From positions 1,426,001 through 1,490,000 of the forward strand of contig NZ_CP051240.1 in NCBI RefSeq assembly GCF_017794965.1: DNA of 64,000 nt. Direction: 5' to 3'. The position numbers were made by a program, and so were the translations under genes. Source of the DNA: Alcanivorax sp. Lineage in GTDB: Bacteria; Pseudomonadota; Gammaproteobacteria; Pseudomonadales; Alcanivoracaceae. Each line of letters starts with the position of its first letter. Position 1 is the first letter of the stretch. The notes under the pieces were generated by a model that made no database searches, was not told the DNA's origin, and saw only the letters and a program-made list of their open reading frames with translations. Below are positions 58,809 through 64,000 of the stretch, piece after piece.

Positions 58809-61800
58809 ATGCCGCTGAAGTCTTTATACAACCAGTTAAAAAACGTCCGCCAGGCGGATCGCTTTCGTTTGAAGAAACGCGTCGACGGCCTGGCGCGGTT
58901 GCCTGAGGAAAAGCGTAGCCAGGGTGCGGTGGACAAGGTGGCCACTGCCATGGCCGCGTCCATCGCCAATCGCGAACAGCGGCTGGCATCCGTGCCCTCG
59001 CTGGAATGGCCGGATCTGCCTGTGGTGGCCAGCCGGGAGGAGATCAAGACTGCTATCCGTGATCATCAGGTGGTGGTGATTGCCGGGGAAACGGGGTCGG
59101 GAAAGACCACCCAGCTGCCGAAGATCTGCCTGGAGCTGGGGCGGGGTATCGAAGGCACCATCGGGCATACCCAGCCCCGTCGTCTTGCCGCTCGCGCGGT
59201 GGCCAGTCGGGTGGCAGAGGAGCTGCATAGTCCGCTGGGCAGTACCGTGGGCTTCAAGGTGCGTTTCGCCGAGCAGGTGAGCGACACTTCTCTGATCAAG
59301 GTGCTCACCGATGGCATGTTGCTCAATGAAATCCAGCAGGACCGTTTTCTCAATCATTACGACACCCTGATCATCGATGAGGCCCATGAGCGCAGTCTCA
59401 ACATCGACTTTCTGCTCGGCTATCTTAAACAGTTGCTGCCGCGACGCCCGGATCTGAAGGTGATTATCACCTCGGCCACCATCGACCATGAGCGTTTTGC
59501 CGAACACTTCAACGGGGCTCCGGTGCTGGAAGTCTCAGGGCGTACCTATCCGGTGGAGATGCGTTATCGGCCGCCTGTTGAAGGGCAGGAATTGTCCCGT
59601 CAGATTGAAGATGTACTGCGCGAGATTCAGCGTGATGAACGGCAACAGGGGCTGCCTGCAGCACGGGATGTATTGGTGTTTCTTGCCGGTGAGCGTGACA
59701 TCCGCGATGTCCATCATCATCTCAAGCATTGCGATCTGAGGGATACGGAAATTCTTCCTCTCTACGCACGACTGAGTCAGGCAGAGCAACATCGTATTTT
59801 CTCCCCCCATCGTGGTCGTCGCGTAGTGCTGAGTACCAATGTGGCAGAAACGTCCCTGACCGTTCCGGGTATTCGCTACGTGATCGACGCCGGCACCGCC
59901 CGCATCAGTCGCTACAGTGTTCACTCCAAGGTGCAGCGGTTGCCGGTGGAGCCAGTGAGTCAAGCCAGCGCCAACCAGCGGGCCGGGCGAAGCGGACGGA
60001 TCATGCCGGGGATCTGTTACCGGCTTTACGATGAAGACGATTTCATCAATCGATCCGAATTCACCGACCCTGAAATCCAGCGCACCAATCTGGCCGCGGT
60101 GATTCTGCAAATGGCGGACCTGCGTCTTGGCAAGGTGGAAGACTTTCCCTTTATCGAGCCACCGGACGGTCGCCTGATACGAGACGGCTACCGCTTGCTG
60201 GACGAACTGGGCGCGCTCACCGAGAAGCAGACGTTGACGGCCATGGGGCGGCAGCTGGCGCGTTTCCCGCTGGATCCCACCCTGGGCCGGATGCTGGTGG
60301 CCGCGGCGGAACGCAATGTGCTCCACGAAACCCTGATTGTGGTCTCTGCACTGGCCGCACAGGACCCGCGCGAACGTCCCCATGACAAGCAGCAACAGGC
60401 AGATCAGGCACATCAACCCTTCACCGACAAGCAATCGGACTTCCTGTTTTTTGTCAAACTGTGGCAATGGGCCGAGCAACAGCGCGAGGCGCTAAGCCGT
60501 AACCAGTATGAAAAACGCTTGAAGAAAACGTTCCTGTCGCCTACCCGGATGCGCGAATGGCGGGATACTCACCGTCAGTTGCTGCTGTTGTGCAAGGAGC
60601 AGGGCTGGGCACTCAACAAACCTGCCGCCAATGCTGAAGGTGTGGCAGAAGGCAATTTTGCCCCCCTGCATCAGTGTCTGCTCACCGGGCTGGTGACCAA
60701 TGTGATGCAGCGGACGGAGGAGGGCGAGTGGCTCTCAACACGAAACCGCAAGCCCCTGGTCTGGCCAGGCTCCAGCCTGTCGAAGACCAAGGCGCGCTGG
60801 CTGATGGCGGCTGAACAGGTTGAAACCAGTCGGTTGTTTGCCCGCACGGTGGCAAAAGTGGAGCCTGAGTGGGTCGAAGCCGCCGCGGGGCACCTGATCA
60901 AGCGACAGTATTTCGAGCCGCACTGGTCAAAGAAACGTGGCTGTGCCATGGCCAAGGAACAGGTCAACCTGTTTGGTCTTATTCTTGCCAGTGGCCGGCG
61001 GGTCAACTATGGCCCCATCAATCCACAGGAATCCCGTGAACTGATGATTCGTGAGGGCCTGGTCATGGGGCAGCTCAACCGAGAGCCTCCTTTTGTAAAA
61101 GCCAACCGCGAACTGTATCAGTCGCTGGAGGCCATGGAGCACAAGCTGCGCCGCCGCGACATCCTGGTGGATGAGGAAGCCCAGGTGGCATTCTACGAGG
61201 AAAGACTGCCTGAAGACCTGAACACGGTGGCCGGCCTGATGAGCTGGTACAACAGGAAAGCAGGTAAGGAACAGCAGCAGTCCCTGTTCATGGACAAGGA
61301 TTTTCTGCTCTCGCGCAGCCCGGATGTGGCCGGGGGGCAGTTCCCGGATACCCTGCGGCTGGGTGATCTGACGCTGCCGCTGGAATACAGTTTCGACCCC
61401 ACCGGAGACCGTGACGGGGTATCACTTCTGGTGCCGCTGGCGGTACTCAATCAGGTGCCGGAGCCGCGTCTGGACTGGCTGGTGCCGGGGCTGCTCAAGG
61501 AGAAACTGGAAGCCCTGATTCGGGCCTTGCCCAAGGCCCGTCGTCGCCACTTCGTGCCGGTGCCGGATTATGTTGCTGCCTTGCTCGATACCCTGTCTCC
61601 GGATGAGCCCCTGTTGCCGGCCATGACCCGGGAGCTGCAGCGTATGACCGGTGTGCGTATCGAAAGGGAGGAATGGCAGGACGGCGAGCTGCCCGATCAC
61701 CTGCGCATGAATATCCGCGTGGTGGAGCGGCTGGATGGCAAGCCGAAAGTGCTTGCCCAGGCGCGCAGCCTGGTTGAGGTGAAGGAGCGTCTGGCCGGTG

Positions 61801-62693
61801 TGCAGGCAGAGATGCCGGAACCTGAAGCACCCGCGGAGATCATCGAGGGGCAGGAATGGGTGTTCGGCTCCCTGCCGGAAACTGATGAGCATGATATCGG
61901 CGGCATGCGCCTGCGTCGCTATCCGGCCCTGCAGGACAATGGTGACCGGGTCACTCTGGTTTACAAGGATGAAGCCGGGGAAGCGGCTTGGCTGCACCGC
62001 TGGGGTTCGGCGCGGTTGCTGGCCTTCAATTTGTCGGTACAGCTGCGGGATCTGCGCAAACTGGCCTCGCAGATGCCCGGCTTTCAGAAGTTGAAGAGTG
62101 AAAAGGGCGCCATGGCCCGGCATGCCCTGGACTACACCCTGTTGCGGCTGCTGGCTGAGCACTTTGAATTGGCGCAGCCGGTTCGGGATGCCGCGGCTTT
62201 CAAGACGCGGCTGGACGCCCATCGGGGTGATTTTGTGCCCTGGGCCAGCACGCAACTGAAACAGGTAGCGGACTGGTTCAACCTCTATCGCCAACTGATG
62301 GGCAAGCTGGAGAAGAACTTCCCGCTGGCCTGGGCCCATGCCCATCGGGATCTCAAGCAGCAGTTTTCTGTACTTTTTTGTGAAGATTTCCTGCTGCAAA
62401 TGCCCTGGCCGTGGTTGCAGGAGTACCCACGATATCTGGCAGCCATTGAGAACCGTCTGGACAAGCTCGGCGGACAAATCGGCAAGGACCGCACCCTCAC
62501 CGCCGAGCTGGAAGCCTACGACAAACAGTATGCGACACGGGCAGCAGGTCTGCCGCTGTGGCAGCAGCCAGAGGCACTGCAGACCTTTTTCTGGATGCTG
62601 CAGGAGTACCGGGTGAGCCTGTTTGCCCAGCAACTGGGTACGAAAGTACAGGTTTCTGCCAAGCGGCTGAACAAACAATGGGAGAGCTGTTGA
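58809..62693 (+). CDS. hrpA: ATP-dependent RNA helicase HrpA
   Basis: The protein has 1294 residues, as E. coli HrpA (about 1300). Walker A is GETGSGKTTQLPK near residue 95, the DEAH box is IIDEAHERSLNIDF, and motif III is ITSATIDHERF. Motif VI is SASANQRAGRSGR-like (QASANQRAGRSGR). HA2/OB-fold and DUF3418-type regions follow to the C-terminus (FAQQLGTKVQVSAKR). HrpA acts in mRNA processing and in clearing stalled ribosomes. ATG 58809 fits the HrpA N-terminal pattern (QLKNVRQADRFRLKKRV) but has no Shine-Dalgarno sequence, because the repeat ends one base before it. Confidence 0.93.
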   Translation: MPLKSLYNQLKNVRQADRFRLKKRVDGLARLPEEKRSQGAVDKVATAMAASIANREQRLASVPSLEWPDLPVVASREEIKTAIRDHQVVVIAGETGSGKTTQLPKICLELGRGIEGTIGHTQPRRLAARAVASRVAEELHSPLGSTVGFKVRFAEQVSDTSLIKVLTDGMLLNEIQQDRFLNHYDTLIIDEAHERSLNIDFLLGYLKQLLPRRPDLKVIITSATIDHERFAEHFNGAPVLEVSGRTYPVEMRYRPPVEGQELSRQIEDVLREIQRDERQQGLPAARDVLVFLAGERDIRDVHHHLKHCDLRDTEILPLYARLSQAEQHRIFSPHRGRRVVLSTNVAETSLTVPGIRYVIDAGTARISRYSVHSKVQRLPVEPVSQASANQRAGRSGRIMPGICYRLYDEDDFINRSEFTDPEIQRTNLAAVILQMADLRLGKVEDFPFIEPPDGRLIRDGYRLLDELGALTEKQTLTAMGRQLARFPLDPTLGRMLVAAAERNVLHETLIVVSALAAQDPRERPHDKQQQADQAHQPFTDKQSDFLFFVKLWQWAEQQREALSRNQYEKRLKKTFLSPTRMREWRDTHRQLLLLCKEQGWALNKPAANAEGVAEGNFAPLHQCLLTGLVTNVMQRTEEGEWLSTRNRKPLVWPGSSLSKTKARWLMAAEQVETSRLFARTVAKVEPEWVEAAAGHLIKRQYFEPHWSKKRGCAMAKEQVNLFGLILASGRRVNYGPINPQESRELMIREGLVMGQLNREPPFVKANRELYQSLEAMEHKLRRRDILVDEEAQVAFYEERLPEDLNTVAGLMSWYNRKAGKEQQQSLFMDKDFLLSRSPDVAGGQFPDTLRLGDLTLPLEYSFDPTGDRDGVSLLVPLAVLNQVPEPRLDWLVPGLLKEKLEALIRALPKARRRHFVPVPDYVAALLDTLSPDEPLLPAMTRELQRMTGVRIEREEWQDGELPDHLRMNIRVVERLDGKPKVLAQARSLVEVKERLAGVQAEMPEPEAPAEIIEGQEWVFGSLPETDEHDIGGMRLRRYPALQDNGDRVTLVYKDEAGEAAWLHRWGSARLLAFNLSVQLRDLRKLASQMPGFQKLKSEKGAMARHALDYTLLRLLAEHFELAQPVRDAAAFKTRLDAHRGDFVPWASTQLKQVADWFNLYRQLMGKLEKNFPLAWAHAHRDLKQQFSVLFCEDFLLQMPWPWLQEYPRYLAAIENRLDKLGGQIGKDRTLTAELEAYDKQYATRAAGLPLWQQPEALQTFFWMLQEYRVSLFAQQLGTKVQVSAKRLNKQWESC

Positions 62694-62815
62694 CCTGATC
62701 AGGCAGGGAAAAGGCGGATACGCCCTTTGCGCCCACGGCCCCGAATCCGGATAATCGCTCCATTGACCTTTTTTAGGCTGGCATTGCCTGCCAAATCGAG
62801 TGCGAGGACTCGCTT

Positions 62816-63946
62816 GTGACCTATTCTGTCGTGATTTCCGGCACCGGGCTGTGGAACCCGGAACAGACCATAACCAATGATGAGCTGGTAGCGTCTTTCA
62901 ATCAGTATGTGGAGCAATTCAACGCCGATAACGCCGATGCCATTGCGGCCGGTGAGGTAACGGCCCTGGAGGCGTCCAATTCTGCCTTTATCGAGAAAGC
63001 GTCCGGTATCAAGCAGCGTTATGTGATTAACAAATCCGGGGTGCTGGACCCGGCCCGCCTGGCTCCGTCCATTCCGGAGCGAGGGGATGACGAAGTGTCG
63101 ATCCAGGCCGAGATTGCCGTCAAGGCAGCCAAACAGGCCCTGGAGAATGCCAATCTCACGGCCAACGACCTGGACGCGGTGCTGGTGGCCTGTTCCAACA
63201 TGCAGCGTCCGTATCCGGCCATGGCGGTGGAAGTGCAGGCCGCACTGGGTATGGAGCACGGTTGGGGCTATGACATGAACGTGGCCTGTTCCAGTGCCAC
63301 TTTTGGCATTCAGGCCGGCGTTGATGCGATCCGCAACGGCAGCGCCCGGCGGGTGTTGATGGTGAATCCGGAGATTTGCTCGGCCCACCTGGCCTGGCAA
63401 GACCGGGATTGCCACTTCATCTTCGGCGATGTGGCCACCGCAGTGATTCTGGAACGCCAGGACGACGCCACGTCCGATAACCAGTGGGAAGTGCTGGGTA
63501 CCCGTCTTCAGACCAAATTCTCCAACAATATTCGCAACAACTTCGGTTTCTTGAATCGCTGTGACGAAAGTGGTGTTGGTGCCCGTGACAAGCTGTTCCG
63601 CCAGGAGGGCCGCAAGGTATTCAAGGAAGTCTGCCCCATGGTGGCCGAGCAGATCAGCTCACACCTGGCCGATAACGAAATTCCGGTAGAAGCGCTCAGT
63701 CGCATGTGGCTACATCAGGCAAATCTGAGCATGAATGAGCTGATTTCCAAGCGTGTTCTGGGCCGCCAGGCAAGCCGTGAAGAGGCTCCGGTGATCCTGG
63801 ATGATTACGCCAATACCAGCTCCGCAGGCTCTATTATCGCCTTCCACAAGAACAACAGCGATCTGCCAGCTGGCAGCAATGGCGTCATCTGTTCCTTTGG
63901 TGCGGGTTATTCCATTGGTAGCGTGATCGTTAAGCGCATCAAGTAA
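62816..63946 (+). CDS. FabH-like beta-ketoacyl-ACP synthase III (PA3286 type)
   Basis: The protein has 376 residues, longer than ordinary FabH (about 320) and like the P. aeruginosa PA3286 group. The catalytic triad is visible: Cys in DMNVACSSATFGIQAG, His in MWLHQANLSM, Asn in DYANTSSAGSII. PA3286-type enzymes condense medium-chain acyl-CoA from beta-oxidation with malonyl-ACP, moving degradation products into fatty-acid synthesis. That role is inferred from similarity recalled, not shown here. The GTG 62816 has GAGGA about nine bases upstream. It lies 122 bases downstream of hrpA. Confidence 0.88.
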   Translation: MTYSVVISGTGLWNPEQTITNDELVASFNQYVEQFNADNADAIAAGEVTALEASNSAFIEKASGIKQRYVINKSGVLDPARLAPSIPERGDDEVSIQAEIAVKAAKQALENANLTANDLDAVLVACSNMQRPYPAMAVEVQAALGMEHGWGYDMNVACSSATFGIQAGVDAIRNGSARRVLMVNPEICSAHLAWQDRDCHFIFGDVATAVILERQDDATSDNQWEVLGTRLQTKFSNNIRNNFGFLNRCDESGVGARDKLFRQEGRKVFKEVCPMVAEQISSHLADNEIPVEALSRMWLHQANLSMNELISKRVLGRQASREEAPVILDDYANTSSAGSIIAFHKNNSDLPAGSNGVICSFGAGYSIGSVIVKRIK

Positions 63947-64000
63947 TAACGCTTGATGCCTGACGCCGGATGATTGACGGCCTGTAACCAGCAGGTATCG

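Overview
The window reads as chromosome of a GC-rich marine gammaproteobacterium, most like Alcanivorax or a close relative (inference from gene content). Pointers are fatty-acid and alkane-type metabolism (FadB-like beta-oxidation protein, alpha-methylacyl-CoA racemase, Baeyer-Villiger-type monooxygenase, a PA3286-type ketoacyl synthase), gene order shared with pseudomonads (DUF2069-wrbA-arsC-yihY), and many short intergenic palindromes of the REP kind. No rRNA, plasmid, prophage or CRISPR signature was seen. One tRNA gene, tRNA-Thr(CGT), is present.

Layout. 1-3.3 kb: 3' part of a FadB-like gene, its terminator, and an IS110-family element. 3.3-16 kb: housekeeping and accessory genes (frameshifted VOC protein, PPK2, response regulator, AraC regulator, purU, rlmM-MFS, tusA, monooxygenase, MATE pump, epmC). 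16-19.2 kb: BetT-type transporter, then 1.1 kb without genes that holds a 307-bp MITE-like element. 19.2-27.3 kb: leftward block of overlapping genes, DUF58 / MoxR / DUF4350 / DUF4129 / SpoIIM / RDD, followed by DUF2069, wrbA and arsC. 27.4-31.7 kb: yihY, acylphosphatase, alpha/beta hydrolase, class I fumarase. 31.7-34.8 kb: a visibly AT-richer islet of small orphan genes with attC-like sites and paired hairpins. 34.9-44.3 kb: small membrane proteins, lipoproteins, an RND/MMPL exporter with a SRPBCC partner and a divergent AraC regulator, a Met-rich outer-membrane protein, tRNA-Thr. 44.3-49.2 kb: a 4-hydroxybutyryl-CoA dehydratase-like enzyme, msrB-msrA, alpha-methylacyl-CoA racemase, a lipoprotein. 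49.6-64 kb: OmpA plus a calcium-binding TSP3 lipoprotein, a tandem-SBP lytic transglycosylase, a lipase-like hydrolase, M61-PDZ peptidase, hrpA, and a FabH-like synthase.

How parts work together. Themes are envelope building and quality control (MoxR block, lytic transglycosylase, OmpA/TSP3, RND exporter, several lipoproteins), acyl-CoA metabolism (FadB-like, racemase, dehydratase-like enzyme, FabH-like shunt enzyme), stress repair (msrA/msrB, wrbA, arsC) and translation (rlmM, epmC, tusA for tRNA thiolation, tRNA-Thr).

The most unusual signal lies between the genes. Many intergenic gaps contain arrays of short units with an exact 7-base period (AGTGAAC, AGTTNAA, ACGCNNC, AGCTCAC and others), usually in inverted pairs, in three cases supplying the stop codons of adjoining genes. 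A second kind has a 9-base period (CTCTGTGNN). These coexist with at least two REP families, a MITE and a pair of GATTCGGGGTCAGG hairpins. All coordinates and counts come from reading by eye; no alignment or folding program was run.
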